Counted from the first letter of the stretch, positions 16,409 to 25,679 are shown. The stretch: DNA of 64,000 nucleotides from Kitasatospora sp. MMS16-BH015 (GCF_002943525.1 NZ_CP025394.1:62001-126000); one strand, 5' to 3'. Notes: generated by a model from the sequence alone, not told the origin. Translations and numbers: made by a program.

Positions 16409-17070
16409 CGCGCCGCCCCCGGGACGCGGCGGGGACCGACTTCCTGGTCGAGCAGGTCAAGCGCCACCCGCACGAGGTGACCGTCGTGGAGGTCGGCCCG
16501 CCGACCAACCTGGCGCTGGCGGTGCGCACCCACCCGGAGATCGTGCCGCTGGTCAAGCAGGTGGTGTACATGGGCGGTTCCTTCGACAAGCCGGGCAACA
16601 TCACCCCGGCCGCCGAGTTCAACTTCTGGTTCGACCCGGATTCGGCCCGGATCGCGCTGCGCACCCCCTTCGCCCGGCAGGTGATCGTGCCCGACGACCT
16701 CGCCGAGCAGGTGGTCTACGACAAGGCGCGTTACGACGCGGTGGTGGCCGGCTCCCCGACCCCCGTGACCCGGGAGTTCAAGGACCTCCAGGGCCCGCTC
16801 TTCGCGGCCGACCCGCACCGCTCCACCTTCGTCTGGGACGCGATCTCGGCCGCCGTGCTGATCGACCCGAGTCTGGTGCAGCGCTCGGAGCGGCGGTACG
16901 TGGACGTGGACGCCACGTTCGGACCGGACTACGGCCGGGCGATCGGCTACCGGCTGGACGAGTTCGGCCCTCCGCGCAACCCGGCCGGCACCCGGCAGGC
17001 GGAGCTGGTGCTCGGGCTCGACCAGCCGCGCTTCTGGCGGCTCTACACCGGCCTGCTCCGCCGCCGCTGA
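16409..17070 (+). pseudogene. Nucleoside hydrolase, 5'-truncated
   Basis: The frame encodes the C-terminal two-thirds of an inosine/uridine-preferring nucleoside hydrolase: DFLVEQVKRHPHEVTVVEVG, PPTNLALAV, VYMGGSFDKPGNITPAAEFN, FDPDSARIAL and FVWDAISAAVLIDPSLV. The N-terminal 100 or so residues with the DTDxxxDD calcium/ribose site are missing. A TAA inside the promoter (16405-16407) bounds the frame, and the first possible start is GTG 16477 (197 aa). The promoter thus abuts mid-gene sequence, as if a deletion removed the start. Codon use is intact, so the loss is probably recent. Confidence 0.8.
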
Positions 17071-17139
17071 CCGCACTTACCCCGGGTAACGGCCGCTGAT
17101 CAGCGTGATCACGATCAACATTCTGTTGGGCCGCACCCC

Positions 17140-17210
17140 TTGCGGTTGCGCAGGTTGCTTCCCATAATCCCGGCAACCTCGATGCAACACGAGTTGCCAA
17201 CACGAGTTGC
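17140..17210 (+). promoter_or_regulatory. Ribose-operon promoter with LacI-type operators
   Basis: TTGCGG (17140-17145) and CATAAT (17163-17168) are 17 bases apart. GGTTGC (17153-17158) and GCAACC form an inverted pair across the -10. Downstream, CAACACGAGTTGC is repeated twice without a gap (17185-17197 and 17198-17210); each has GCAAC/GTTGC-type symmetry expected for LacI-family binding. Palindromes TTACCCCGGGTAA (17077-17089) and CGCTGATCAGCG (17094-17105) lie upstream and may end the previous transcript. Confidence 0.7.
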
Positions 17211-17282
17211 GCGCCCCGGCGCGCACTCCGGTGCGCCGCCGTGTCGCGGACGGGGTGTCACCCTCGGCGCGGCCATCCTGCC

Positions 17283-17447
17283 AGGGGCTGTCTGACAATT
17301 CGCGTCGGATCAGGCCGGGTCGTTCCGTGCGTGCTGTCGGCGTGCGGACGGAGCGCCCTCGTAGCGGAGCTACTTGGGCGTTTCGGCCGTGCGGCGAGAG
17401 TGCGTGCGGGGCGGGCCGGCCCCGGCGGGAATTGTCAGACAGCCCCT
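17283..17447. mobile_element. MITE-like element with perfect 19-bp terminal inverted repeats
   Basis: AGGGGCTGTCTGACAATTC (17283-17301) is repeated exactly in inverse at 17429-17447, enclosing 127 bp with no convincing reading frame. The interior has its own hairpin: CGCCC and GTAGC (17354-17365) pair with GCTAC and GGGCG (17369-17380). The ends resemble transposase-recognised termini of insertion sequences common in Streptomyces. No clear target duplication is visible. It lies between the ribose-operon promoter and the LacI gene, so it is transcribed in the leader. Confidence 0.75.
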
Positions 17448-17487
17448 AGGACGGCCCGTCCCCCACCACGCTCCCGGGAGCACCAGC

Positions 17488-18564
17488 ATGGCAACTCGGC
17501 AGGACGTGGCACGGCTCGCGGGCACCTCCCCCTCGGTGGTCAGCTACGTGCTCAACAACGGGCCCCGCACGGTCGCCCCGGCGACCAGGGAGCGGGTGCT
17601 GGCGGCGGTCAAGGAGCTGGACTACCGGCCCAACGCCGTGGCCCGCTCGCTGCGGCTCAGCCACACCATGACACTGGGCCTGGTGGTGCCGGACGCGGCC
17701 AACCCGTTCTTCGCCGAGCTGGCCCGCGCCCTGGAGGACCACGCCTGGGCCGCCGGGTACACCCTGCTGGTCGGCAACACCGTGGACGACCCCGGCCGCG
17801 AGGCCGGGTACATCCGCACCTTCATCGACCGTCAGGTGGACGGCCTGGTGCTCATCCCGGCCCAGGGCGACCAGCCCTGGCGCGCCGAGCTCGCCCGCTC
17901 CGGGGTGCCCGCGCTGGTCTTCGACCGGGAGCTGACCGGGGCGCCGATCTCCCAGGTGCTGGTGGACAACACCCAGGGCGCCCGGGAGGCCACCGAGCAC
18001 CTGCTGGCGCACGGCCGCCGCCGGGTCGGCTGCATCGCCGGCCCGCTCGGGATCCACCCGACCGTCGACCGGGTGGTCGGCTGGCGCCGGGCCCTGGAGG
18101 CGGCCGGCCTCAAGGCCGGCACCGGCTCGGGCGGGCGCACCGGCTGGGAGTCCTGCCCGGAGGCCGCGCCCCTGCTGCACGGCTCCTTCGGGCGGCTCGA
18201 CGGCTACCGCTCCGGCCGGGCCCTGCTGGCCCGCGACCGCGCGGTGGACGCGCTCTTCGTGACCTCCGACGAGCAGGCGGCCGGCGTACTGCGCGCGGCC
18301 ACCGAGCTCGGCCTGCGGGTGCCGGAGGACCTCGCGCTGGTCTCCTTCGACGGCATAGCCGGCGGCGCGTACACCACCCCCGCGCTCTCCACCATGCGCC
18401 AACCGGTGGACGAGCTCGGCCGGACCGCGATCGCCCGGCTGCTGGACCGGATGAAGGACCCGGACCTGCCGCCCACCCGGGACGTGCTGCCGGTCGCCCT
18501 GCTCACCCGGGGCTCCTGCGGCTGCCCCGACCCGGCGGGCGGCGTAGCCGCCGCCCTGCAGTGA
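17488..18564 (+). CDS. rbsR: LacI-family regulator of the ribose operon
   Basis: A 358-aa repressor with the LacI helix-turn-helix (RQDVARLAGTSPSVVSYVLN), the hinge helix YRPNAVARSL, and a periplasmic-binding-like sugar domain (LGLVVPDAANPFFAELARAL, VDNTQGAREATEHLL, ALFVTSDEQAAGVLRA). It is the first gene of a complete rbs operon, so ribose or a related sugar is the likely effector. The ATG at 17488 follows CGGGAG. Its leader is about 310 bases and contains the MITE-like element. Confidence 0.88.
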   Translation: MATRQDVARLAGTSPSVVSYVLNNGPRTVAPATRERVLAAVKELDYRPNAVARSLRLSHTMTLGLVVPDAANPFFAELARALEDHAWAAGYTLLVGNTVDDPGREAGYIRTFIDRQVDGLVLIPAQGDQPWRAELARSGVPALVFDRELTGAPISQVLVDNTQGAREATEHLLAHGRRRVGCIAGPLGIHPTVDRVVGWRRALEAAGLKAGTGSGGRTGWESCPEAAPLLHGSFGRLDGYRSGRALLARDRAVDALFVTSDEQAAGVLRAATELGLRVPEDLALVSFDGIAGGAYTTPALSTMRQPVDELGRTAIARLLDRMKDPDLPPTRDVLPVALLTRGSCGCPDPAGGVAAALQ

Positions 18565-18623
18565 ACCCCTCGCACCGAACCCCTCGCACTGACTTTTCCA
18601 CGAGAACCACGGAGCACGAAGCG

Positions 18624-19568
18624 ATGACTGAACGACTGGTCGTGGTCGGCAGCCTCAACATGGACCTCTCGGTCACCGTCCCCCGCCTGCCCGCCCCCGG
18701 CGAGACCGTCCGGGGCACGGAGGTGGTGCGCGGGGCCGGTGGCAAGGGGGCCAACCAGGCCGTGGCCGCCGCCCGGCTCGGCGCGGCCGTGACGCTGGTC
18801 GGTCTCGTCGGTGCGGACGCCTACGGCACCGAACTCCGCGAGCGGCTGGCCGCCGAGGGGGTGGCGGACCACACCGTCGCAGAACTCCCCGATGCGGCCA
18901 GCGGGTTGGCCCTGATCGTGGTCCAGCAGGACGGCGAGAACACCATCACCCTCTCCCCCGGCGCCAACGGCCGGCTCGACCCGGCCACCCTGGCCCCCCT
19001 ACTCGACCTCGCCCTCACCCCGCCTCCCGGCGCCGTCCTGCTTCAACTGGAGGTCCCGCTGTCCACCGTCCACGCCGCCACCCGCCGCTCCCGCGCGGCC
19101 GGCGTCCGCACCGTGCTCAACGCCGCCCCGCTGCCCGAGGACCCGCGCGCCCTGGCCGAACTCCTCGGTGAGATCGATGTGTTGGTGGTCAACGAGACCG
19201 AGGCCGCCGGCTTGCTCGACGCCTCGCCCTCCCCCGACACCAGGCCGGCCGAGTGGGCCGAGCGAGCCGACCGGCTCCGGTCGCTCGGGCCCGACACCGT
19301 CGTGGTCACCCTCGGCGCGGCCGGGGCCGTGGCCGCCGGCCCGGACGGGCTGCTCACCGAGCCCGGCTTCACCGTCCGGGCCGTGGACACCGTCGGCGCC
19401 GGCGATGCCTTCTGCGCCCAACTCGCGCTGGCTCTGGGCACGTCCACCCCCCTGCCCGCCGCCCTCCGCCGGGCCTGCGCCGCCGGGGCGCTCGCCGCCA
19501 CCCGGCAGGGCGCACAGTCCGCCCTGCCCACCCTGGCCGAGGTCGACCAGTTGGTGACCCGTGCGTAG
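18624..19568 (+). CDS. rbsK: Ribokinase
   Basis: A 314-aa PfkB-family sugar kinase that phosphorylates ribose at O5 with ATP. Family motifs are present: GSLNMDLSVTVPRLPAPGET near the start with the sugar-binding Asn/Asp, GGKGANQAVAAARLGA, NAAPLP, and the catalytic DTVGAGDAFCA near the C-terminus. The ATG at 18624 is nine bases after GGAG. Its end overlaps rbsD by eight bases. In this operon it traps imported ribose as ribose-5-phosphate. Confidence 0.93.
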   Translation: MTERLVVVGSLNMDLSVTVPRLPAPGETVRGTEVVRGAGGKGANQAVAAARLGAAVTLVGLVGADAYGTELRERLAAEGVADHTVAELPDAASGLALIVVQQDGENTITLSPGANGRLDPATLAPLLDLALTPPPGAVLLQLEVPLSTVHAATRRSRAAGVRTVLNAAPLPEDPRALAELLGEIDVLVVNETEAAGLLDASPSPDTRPAEWAERADRLRSLGPDTVVVTLGAAGAVAAGPDGLLTEPGFTVRAVDTVGAGDAFCAQLALALGTSTPLPAALRRACAAGALAATRQGAQSALPTLAEVDQLVTRA

Positions 19569-19956
19569 CGCGGGCCTCTGGCACCCCGGGCTGCTCCAGC
19601 TCGTCGCCTCCCTCGGCCACGGCGACCTGCTCGTGGTGGCCGACGCCGGCCTCCCGGTGCCGCCCGGGGTGGAGAGCGTGGACCTGCTCTGGCACGCCGG
19701 CGAACCCCGCTTCCTCCCCGTCCTCGGCACTCTGCTGGACGAGTTGGTGGTCGAGCGCGCCACCCTCGCCCGCGAGGCGGCCGACCCGGCCCTGCTCGCA
19801 GGCCTGGACGCGGCGTTCGGCCCGCGCGGCATCCCCGTCGACCGCCTCTCGCACGACCGCCTCAAGCAGCTCAGCACCACCGCTCGCGCGGTGGTCCGCA
19901 CCGGCGAGACCACCCCCTACGCCAACGCGGTGCTCCGCGCCGGCGTCCCGTTCTGA
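19561..19956 (+). CDS. rbsD: D-ribose pyranase
   Basis: A 131-aa RbsD-family protein that interconverts the pyranose and furanose forms of ribose for the kinase. The catalytic His is in SLGHGDLLVVADAGLPVP, and the closing TTPYANAVLRAGVPF is the typical C-terminal motif. The start is GTG 19561, inside the last codons of rbsK, so the two are coupled. Length is normal for the family. Confidence 0.92.
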   Translation: MRSAGLWHPGLLQLVASLGHGDLLVVADAGLPVPPGVESVDLLWHAGEPRFLPVLGTLLDELVVERATLAREAADPALLAGLDAAFGPRGIPVDRLSHDRLKQLSTTARAVVRTGETTPYANAVLRAGVPF

Positions 19957-19982
19957 CCCCCACCCGGAAGGCAGCACACCCC

Positions 19983-20945
19983 GTGAAGCAGACCCTCGTC
20001 CCCGCCGCCCTCGCCCTCCTGCTGGGCGCCACCCTCACGGCCTGCGGCCAGGAGGGCGGTGGCAGCAGCGCCGCCTCGGGCCAGGGTGGCAAGCCCACCG
20101 TCTGCCTGGTGATGAAGTCGCTGGGCAACCAGTACTTCCAGACCATGGAGAAGGGCGCCCAGGCCCACGCCGCCCAGCGCGGCGACCTGACCCTGACGGC
20201 CAGCGGCATCCAGAACGAGACCGACATCGACGGCCAGATATCGGCGATCAACAAGTGCGTCACCGACCAGGCCGCCGCCCTGGTGGTGGCCCCGGCCGAC
20301 TCCCGCGCCCTGGTCGCGCCGCTGGCCCGGGCCGCCAAGGCCGGGATCAAGCTGGTCAACATCGACGTCAAGCTGGACGACGGCGCTCTCTCGTCGGCCG
20401 GTCTGGACGTGCCCTACGTCGGGCCGGACAACACGGCGGGGGCGCAGCAGTCCGGCGAGGTGCTGGCCAAGGCGCTCGGCCCGAACGGCAAGGTGGTGAT
20501 CCTGGAGGGCATCTCGGGTGCGGCCAACGCGCAGCAGCGCAAGGCCGGCTTCCAAGCTGCCGCCACGGCGGGCGGGTTGACCGTGCTCGACGCCAAGTCG
20601 GCCAACTGGGAGACCGACCAGGCGTACACCGTGACCACCAACCTGATCACCGCCCACCCGGACCTGCAGGGCGTGATGGCCTCCAACGACGACATGGCGC
20701 TCGGCGCGGTGAAGGCGATCGCGGCGGCGAAGAAGCAGGGCCGGATCCGGATCGTCTCCTTCGACAACGTGGACGCCGTGCACCCGTACCTCGCCGACGG
20801 CACCGTGCTGGCCACCGTCGACCAGTACCCGGGCAAGCAGGCCGGGGACGGCATCGACGTGGCGATGCGCGAGATCGGCGGGGAGCACGTGACCGGCTGG
20901 GTGAAGACCGACCTCAAGGTCGTCACCAAGTCCGACCTGGGCTGA
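19983..20945 (+). CDS. rbsB: Ribose ABC transporter substrate-binding lipoprotein
   Basis: A 320-aa periplasmic-binding protein starting at GTG 19983. It has a lipoprotein signal with lipobox LTAC and the modified Cys at residue 21. The mature part shows the RbsB/LacI-type fold: VCLVMKSLGNQYFQTMEKGAQ, the loop VVAPADSRAL, and the ligand-region motifs GANAQQRKAGF (as SGAANAQQRKAGF) and SNDDMALGAVKAI. It captures ribose or a related sugar outside the membrane and passes it to the RbsC/RbsA permease encoded downstream. Confidence 0.92.
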   Translation: MKQTLVPAALALLLGATLTACGQEGGGSSAASGQGGKPTVCLVMKSLGNQYFQTMEKGAQAHAAQRGDLTLTASGIQNETDIDGQISAINKCVTDQAAALVVAPADSRALVAPLARAAKAGIKLVNIDVKLDDGALSSAGLDVPYVGPDNTAGAQQSGEVLAKALGPNGKVVILEGISGAANAQQRKAGFQAAATAGGLTVLDAKSANWETDQAYTVTTNLITAHPDLQGVMASNDDMALGAVKAIAAAKKQGRIRIVSFDNVDAVHPYLADGTVLATVDQYPGKQAGDGIDVAMREIGGEHVTGWVKTDLKVVTKSDLG

Positions 20946-20950
20946 ACGCC

Positions 20951-22495
20951 GTGACCAACTCGCCATCCGGCAAGGCCGGTCCGCTGCTCGAGGCGGTCGG
21001 CATCACCAAGCGCTTCCCCGGTGTCCGCGCTCTCGACGGCGTGCGCCTGAGCCTGCGACCGGGCGAGATCCACGCCCTGCTCGGCGAGAACGGCGCCGGC
21101 AAGTCCACCTTGGTCCGGGTACTGGCCGGGGTCCACCGGCCGGACGAGGGCACCATGACCCTCGGCGGCGAGCCCTACCACCCAGGCTCGGCGGCCGACG
21201 CGATCGGCGCCGGGGTGCAGGCGGTGCACCAGGAGCTCAACCTGCTGCCGAACCTCACCGTCGCCGAGAACCTCTTCCTCCAGCACCTGCCGCGTCGCCG
21301 CGGCCTGCTCGACCGGCGCGAACTCGACCGTCGGGCTGCCGAGTTGCTGGCCGAAGTCGGCCTGGACGTGCACCCGCGGACCAAGGCCGAGCGGCTCGGC
21401 ATCGCCCAACTGCAACTCCTGGAGATCGCCCGCACGCTCTGGCAGGACTGCCGGGTGCTGATCCTGGACGAGCCGACGGCCACCCTGACCCCGCGCGAGA
21501 CGGAGCGCCTCTTCCTGCTGCTGCGCCGGATCGCGGCGCGCGGCACCGCCGTGCTCTACATCTCACACCACCTGGCCGAGGTGTTCGAGCTCTGCGACCG
21601 GATGACGGTCTTCCGCAACGGCGGCTACGTGACCTCCAAGCCGCTGGCCGAGACCGACCCGGCCGAGGTGATCCGCCTGATGGTCGGCCGGGACCTGGCC
21701 CAGGAGTACCCGGCCCCGCACGGCGGCGAGCCCGGCGCCGAGCTGCTCCGGGTCGAGGAGCTGCGCCCACCGGGCGGCCATCCGGTCAGCTTCGCGCTGC
21801 GCGCGGGCGAGGTGGTGGGGGTGGCCGGCCTGGTCGGCTCCGGCCGCACCGAAGCAGTCCGCGCGCTGTTCGGCGCCGACCGGGCCGAGGACGGCCGGGT
21901 GCTGGTCAAGGGCGCACTCGCGCGGATCCGCTCGCCCCGGGACGCCGTCCGGCACGGCATCAGCCTGCTCACCGAGGACCGCAAGGGCCAGGGCCTGGTG
22001 CTCGACCTCCCGCTGACGGCCAATCTGACCCTGAGCGCCACCCACCTGGTCTCCCGGCGCGGCCTGCTGCGCCGCCGCGAGGAGGAGCGGCTGGCCCACC
22101 AGGCCGTGGACCGGCTCCAGGTCCGCACACCGGGCATCCGGCAGCCGGTGCGCACCCTCTCCGGCGGCAACCAGCAGAAAGTGGTGCTCGGCCGCTGGCT
22201 GCTGGCCGACTCCGAGGTGCTGGTGGTCGACGAGCCGACCCGTGGCATCGACGTCGGCGCCCGGTTCGAGATCCACCAGCAGCTGGTCGACCTCGCGGCG
22301 GCGGGCAAGGGCCTTCTGGTGGTCTCCTCCGACCTCCCGGAGCTGATGGGCGTCTGCGACCGGATCCTGGTCTTCTCCCGCGGCCGGATCGCCGGGGAGG
22401 TGGCCCGGCCCGAGTTCGACAGCTCCCGCCTGCTCACCCTCGCCTACTCCGGCTACTCCACCGCCGCTCCGCACTCGAAGGACGACACCCGATGA
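20951..22495 (+). CDS. rbsA: Ribose ABC transporter ATP-binding protein
   Basis: A 514-aa protein with two fused ATPase domains, typical of sugar importers of the RbsA/XylG type. Domain 1 has Walker A GENGAGKST and Walker B LILDEPTATL. Domain 2 has the degenerate Walker A GLVGSGRTE, signature LSGGNQQKVVLGRWL and Walker B VLVVDEPTRGID. It energises import through RbsC. The start is GTG 20951, five bases after the rbsB stop, and the stop overlaps the rbsC start (ATGA). The second, degenerate P-loop is normal for this family. Confidence 0.93.
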   Translation: MTNSPSGKAGPLLEAVGITKRFPGVRALDGVRLSLRPGEIHALLGENGAGKSTLVRVLAGVHRPDEGTMTLGGEPYHPGSAADAIGAGVQAVHQELNLLPNLTVAENLFLQHLPRRRGLLDRRELDRRAAELLAEVGLDVHPRTKAERLGIAQLQLLEIARTLWQDCRVLILDEPTATLTPRETERLFLLLRRIAARGTAVLYISHHLAEVFELCDRMTVFRNGGYVTSKPLAETDPAEVIRLMVGRDLAQEYPAPHGGEPGAELLRVEELRPPGGHPVSFALRAGEVVGVAGLVGSGRTEAVRALFGADRAEDGRVLVKGALARIRSPRDAVRHGISLLTEDRKGQGLVLDLPLTANLTLSATHLVSRRGLLRRREEERLAHQAVDRLQVRTPGIRQPVRTLSGGNQQKVVLGRWLLADSEVLVVDEPTRGIDVGARFEIHQQLVDLAAAGKGLLVVSSDLPELMGVCDRILVFSRGRIAGEVARPEFDSSRLLTLAYSGYSTAAPHSKDDTR

Positions 22496-23517
22496 GCACC
22501 TCCGCCGCCACCACCGGCCCGCGCCCGCCCCGCTCCGCCGCCGCGCTGGCCCGGCAGGTGATGGGTGAGGCGGGCATCGGCCTCGCCCTGCTCGCCCTGG
22601 TCCTGGTCTTCGCCCTGGCCGCGCCGAAGTTCGCCACCTCGGCCAACCTGACCAACATCGCCACCGAGATCACCCTCAACACCATGCTGGCCGTCGGCAT
22701 GACCTTCGTCATCCTGGTCGGCGGCATCGACCTCTCGGTGGGTTCGGTGATGGCCCTCAGCGCCGTGGTGGCCGGCCCGGTGCTCACCGCGCACGGCCTG
22801 CCCACCGCCTTGGCCGTCCCGCTCGCCGTGGCAGTGGCCGCCCTGGTCGGGATGGGCTGCGGGCTGGTCAACGGCCTGGTCTCCGAACGCTGGCGGGTGC
22901 CCGCCTTCATCGTCACCCTGGGCATGCTCAACGTCGCCCGCGGCGCCGCCCTGCAGTACACCGACGCCAAGACGGTCTACGACTTCCCCGGCGGCTTCAG
23001 CCGGTTCGGCACCTCCACCCTGCTCGGGGTGCCGACCCTGTTCTGGATCGCGCTGGCCATGGTGGCGGCCGGCCACCTGGTGCTCACCCGCACCGTCTTC
23101 GGCCGCCTGGTCTTCGCCATCGGCGGCAACGAGGAGGCCGTCCGTCTCTCCGGCCACCGCACGGCCCGGGTCAAGGTCGCGGTGTACGTGATCTGTGGTC
23201 TGGCCGTGGGCATCGCCGCCGTCACGTACATGGCCCGGCTCAACATCGCCAGCCCGATCCTGGGCAGCGGCTACGAATTGAACGCGATCGCCGCCGTGGT
23301 GATCGGCGGCGCCTCGCTCTCCGGCGGGAAGGGCTCGATGGTGGGCACCCTGCTGGGCGCCTGCCTGCTCGGGGTGCTCACCAACGGCCTTCTACTCCTG
23401 GGGGTTTCGGACTTCCAACGGCAGATCATCACCGGTCTGGTGATCATGGTCGCCGTGGTGGTCGACCACTACCGTGGCCGCCTCGCCACGAAACTCCCCC
23501 TCGACGCCTCCTCCTGA
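22492..23517 (+). CDS. rbsC: Ribose ABC transporter permease
   Basis: A 341-aa membrane protein with 8-10 hydrophobic segments and the BPD_transp_2 core: LAVGMTFVILVGGIDLSVGS, then LNAIAAVVIGGASLSGGKGS, with the EAA-like loop before GTLLGACLLGVL. It starts with ATG 22492 overlapping rbsA and ends the operon. The next gene is convergent with only 13 bases between stops, and I see no strong hairpin there. Confidence 0.93.
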   Translation: MSTSAATTGPRPPRSAAALARQVMGEAGIGLALLALVLVFALAAPKFATSANLTNIATEITLNTMLAVGMTFVILVGGIDLSVGSVMALSAVVAGPVLTAHGLPTALAVPLAVAVAALVGMGCGLVNGLVSERWRVPAFIVTLGMLNVARGAALQYTDAKTVYDFPGGFSRFGTSTLLGVPTLFWIALAMVAAGHLVLTRTVFGRLVFAIGGNEEAVRLSGHRTARVKVAVYVICGLAVGIAAVTYMARLNIASPILGSGYELNAIAAVVIGGASLSGGKGSMVGTLLGACLLGVLTNGLLLLGVSDFQRQIITGLVIMVAVVVDHYRGRLATKLPLDASS

Positions 23518-23530
23518 TCGGTCCCTCCGG

Positions 23531-25585
23531 TCACTTCGGTGCGGGGGCGTAGCCGGTCGGCCGGGCCGTGAAGGTGCCCCGGCCCTGCGTACGACTGCGC
23601 AACCGTGTGGCGTAGCCGAAGAGTTCGGCCAGCGGCACGGTGGCGGTGACCACGCCGGTGCCGCCCCGGGTGGTGTTGCCGGTCACCCGGGCCCGGCGGG
23701 CGGCGAGGTCGCCGAGCACCGTACCCACCGTCTCCTCGGGCGCGGTGACGGTGACCTCCACCACCGGTTCGAGCAGCCGGGTGCCGCCGCGCCGGAGCGC
23801 CTCGCGCAGGGCGAGCCGTCCGGCGGTGCGGAAGGCCGGCTCCGAGGAGTCCTTCGGGTGGGTCGCCCCGTCCGTCAGCACCACCCGTAGCCCGGTCACC
23901 TGGTGCCCGCCCAGCGGGCCCTCGGCGAGCGCGTCCCGGCAGCCGGCCTCGACCGCCCGGACGTACTCCTGCGGCACCCGGCCGCCGACCACGGTCGAGC
24001 GGAACTCGAAGCCCTCGGTGCCGAGTCCGCCCAGCGGCTCGGTGTCGATGACCACGTGCGCCCACTGGCCCGACCCGCCGTCCTGCTTGACGTGCCGGTG
24101 CACCAGCCCGCTCACCCCCTGCTCCACGCTCTCCCGGTACGCGACCTGCGGCCGGCCCACGTTCACGGCCAGGCCCCGGTCCCGGCGGATCTTCTCCACC
24201 GCGACCTCCAGGTGCAGTTCGCCCATGCCGGAGAGCACGGTCTGCCCGGTCTCCGGGTCGGTGCGCACCGCGAGCGAGGGGTCCTCGTCCACCAACCGGC
24301 CCAGTGCCTCGGCCAGTCGGTCGGTGTCCGTGCTGCGGGCGGCCTCCACCGCCACCGACACCACGGGTGTGGCGCTGGTGGGCGGTTCGAGCAGCAGCGG
24401 GGCGGCCGGTGCGCAGAGCGTCGTCCCGGTCCGGGCCGCCTTCAGCCCGATCACGGCCACGATGTCCCCGGCCACCGCCTGCTCCACCTCGTGCTGCCGG
24501 TCGGCCTGCACGCGCAGCACCCGCCCGATCCGCTCGGTCCGCCCGGTCGTGGCGTCCAGCACCGTGTCCCCCTTGCGCAACGTGCCCGCATAGACCCGCA
24601 GATAGCTCAGCCGCCCGGTGGCGGTGGCCACCGACTTGAACGCCAGCGCGGCGAACGGCGCGGCCGGATCGGCCGCCCGGTGCTCCACCGCACCCTGGTG
24701 CGTGCCTGCCACCGGCGGCACGTCGACCGGCGAGGGCAGGTACGCCACCGCCGCGTCGAGCAGCGGCTCGATGCCGCGGTTCTTGTACGCGGCGCCGCAG
24801 AGCACCACCACCCCCGCACCGCTGTGGGTGAGTTCGCGCAGCGCCTGCCGCAGCGTCTCCTCGGTGAGCCCGCCCCGCGCGCAGTACTCCTCCAGCGCGG
24901 CCGGGTGCAGCTCGGCCACCGCCTCCTCCAGTACGCGGCGGCGCCTCTCGGTCTCTGCCCTCAACTCCTCAGGGATCTCACGTACTTCGAGCGCCGCCTC
25001 CTCGCCCACCCAGACCAGCGCGCGCAGCGTCACCAGGTCGACGACGCCGAGGAAGCCCTCCTCCCGCCCGATCGGCAGCTGCACCACCAGCGGCACGGTG
25101 CGCAGCCGGTCCCGGATGGAGGCCACGGCGGAGTCCAACTCCGCCCCGGCCCGGTCGAGTTTGTTGACGAACGCGATCCTCGGCACCCCGTGCCGGTCGG
25201 CCTGCCGCCAGACCGATTCGCTCTGCGGCTCGACGCCGGCCACGGCGTCGAAGACCGCCACGGCCCCGTCAAGCACCCGCAGCGAACGCTCGACCTCGTC
25301 GGCGAAGTCCACGTGCCCGGGGGTGTCGATCAGGTTGATCCGGTGCCCCCGCCAGTCGCAGCTGACGGCGGCGGCGAAGATGGTGATCCCCCGGTCCCGT
25401 TCCTGCGAGTCGAAGTCGGTGACGGTGGTGCCCTCGTGCACCTCGCCCCGCCGGTGGATCGCCCCGGTCAGGTGGAGCACGCGTTCCGTCACGGTGGTCT
25501 TGCCCGCGTCCACGTGGGCCAGGATGCCCAGGTTCCGCACGGCAGCAAGGGAGTTGACGTGTCTGATCTCCGTGGTGGTACGCAC
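23531..25585 (-). CDS. EF-G-like translational GTPase (paralogue or ribosomal protection type)
   Basis: A 684-aa translation-factor GTPase with the EF-G/TetM domain order. G-motifs are AHVDAGKT (residues 23-30), DTPGH and NKLD. Domains II to V follow, including SGMGELHLEVAVEKIRRD. Canonical EF-G lies in the str operon next to rpsL, rpsG and tuf; none of these is here, so this is a second copy. Many actinomycetes have such EF-G2 or tetracycline-protection-like proteins. GTG 25585 is the best start. Upstream lie a 39-codon leader ORF and a GC hairpin, which point to translation-sensing control. It could protect ribosomes from a drug or act under stress. Confidence 0.85.
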   Translation of the reverse strand: MRTTTEIRHVNSLAAVRNLGILAHVDAGKTTVTERVLHLTGAIHRRGEVHEGTTVTDFDSQERDRGITIFAAAVSCDWRGHRINLIDTPGHVDFADEVERSLRVLDGAVAVFDAVAGVEPQSESVWRQADRHGVPRIAFVNKLDRAGAELDSAVASIRDRLRTVPLVVQLPIGREEGFLGVVDLVTLRALVWVGEEAALEVREIPEELRAETERRRRVLEEAVAELHPAALEEYCARGGLTEETLRQALRELTHSGAGVVVLCGAAYKNRGIEPLLDAAVAYLPSPVDVPPVAGTHQGAVEHRAADPAAPFAALAFKSVATATGRLSYLRVYAGTLRKGDTVLDATTGRTERIGRVLRVQADRQHEVEQAVAGDIVAVIGLKAARTGTTLCAPAAPLLLEPPTSATPVVSVAVEAARSTDTDRLAEALGRLVDEDPSLAVRTDPETGQTVLSGMGELHLEVAVEKIRRDRGLAVNVGRPQVAYRESVEQGVSGLVHRHVKQDGGSGQWAHVVIDTEPLGGLGTEGFEFRSTVVGGRVPQEYVRAVEAGCRDALAEGPLGGHQVTGLRVVLTDGATHPKDSSEPAFRTAGRLALREALRRGGTRLLEPVVEVTVTAPEETVGTVLGDLAARRARVTGNTTRGGTGVVTATVPLAELFGYATRLRSRTQGRGTFTARPTGYAPAPK

Positions 25586-25655
25586 GGCCTTGGGCCTCTC
25601 GTCGTCGAGCCGGTGAAGCGGAGTCGGCGCGATGCACCCCCGACGCCGCCGCACC

Positions 25656-25673
25656 GCCCCCACTCACGGGGGC
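25656..25673 (-). promoter_or_regulatory. Hairpin between the leader ORF and the EF-G-like gene
   Basis: GCCCCC (25656-25661) and GGGGGC (25668-25673) enclose the loop ACTCAC, seven bases beyond the leader stop and about 70 bases before the GTPase start. In a leader setting it could be an attenuator or could mask the next ribosome-binding site. No U-tract follows. Confidence 0.5.
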
Positions 25674-25679
25674 CCGGAC

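Noticed and set aside
17283..17447. Full insertion sequence or transposase gene
   Set aside because: Only 127 bp lie between the inverted repeats and no transposase-like frame is present, so MITE-like is the most that can be said.
23518..23530. Terminator between the ribose operon and the EF-G-like gene
   Set aside because: Only 13 bases separate the stops and no stable hairpin is visible there.
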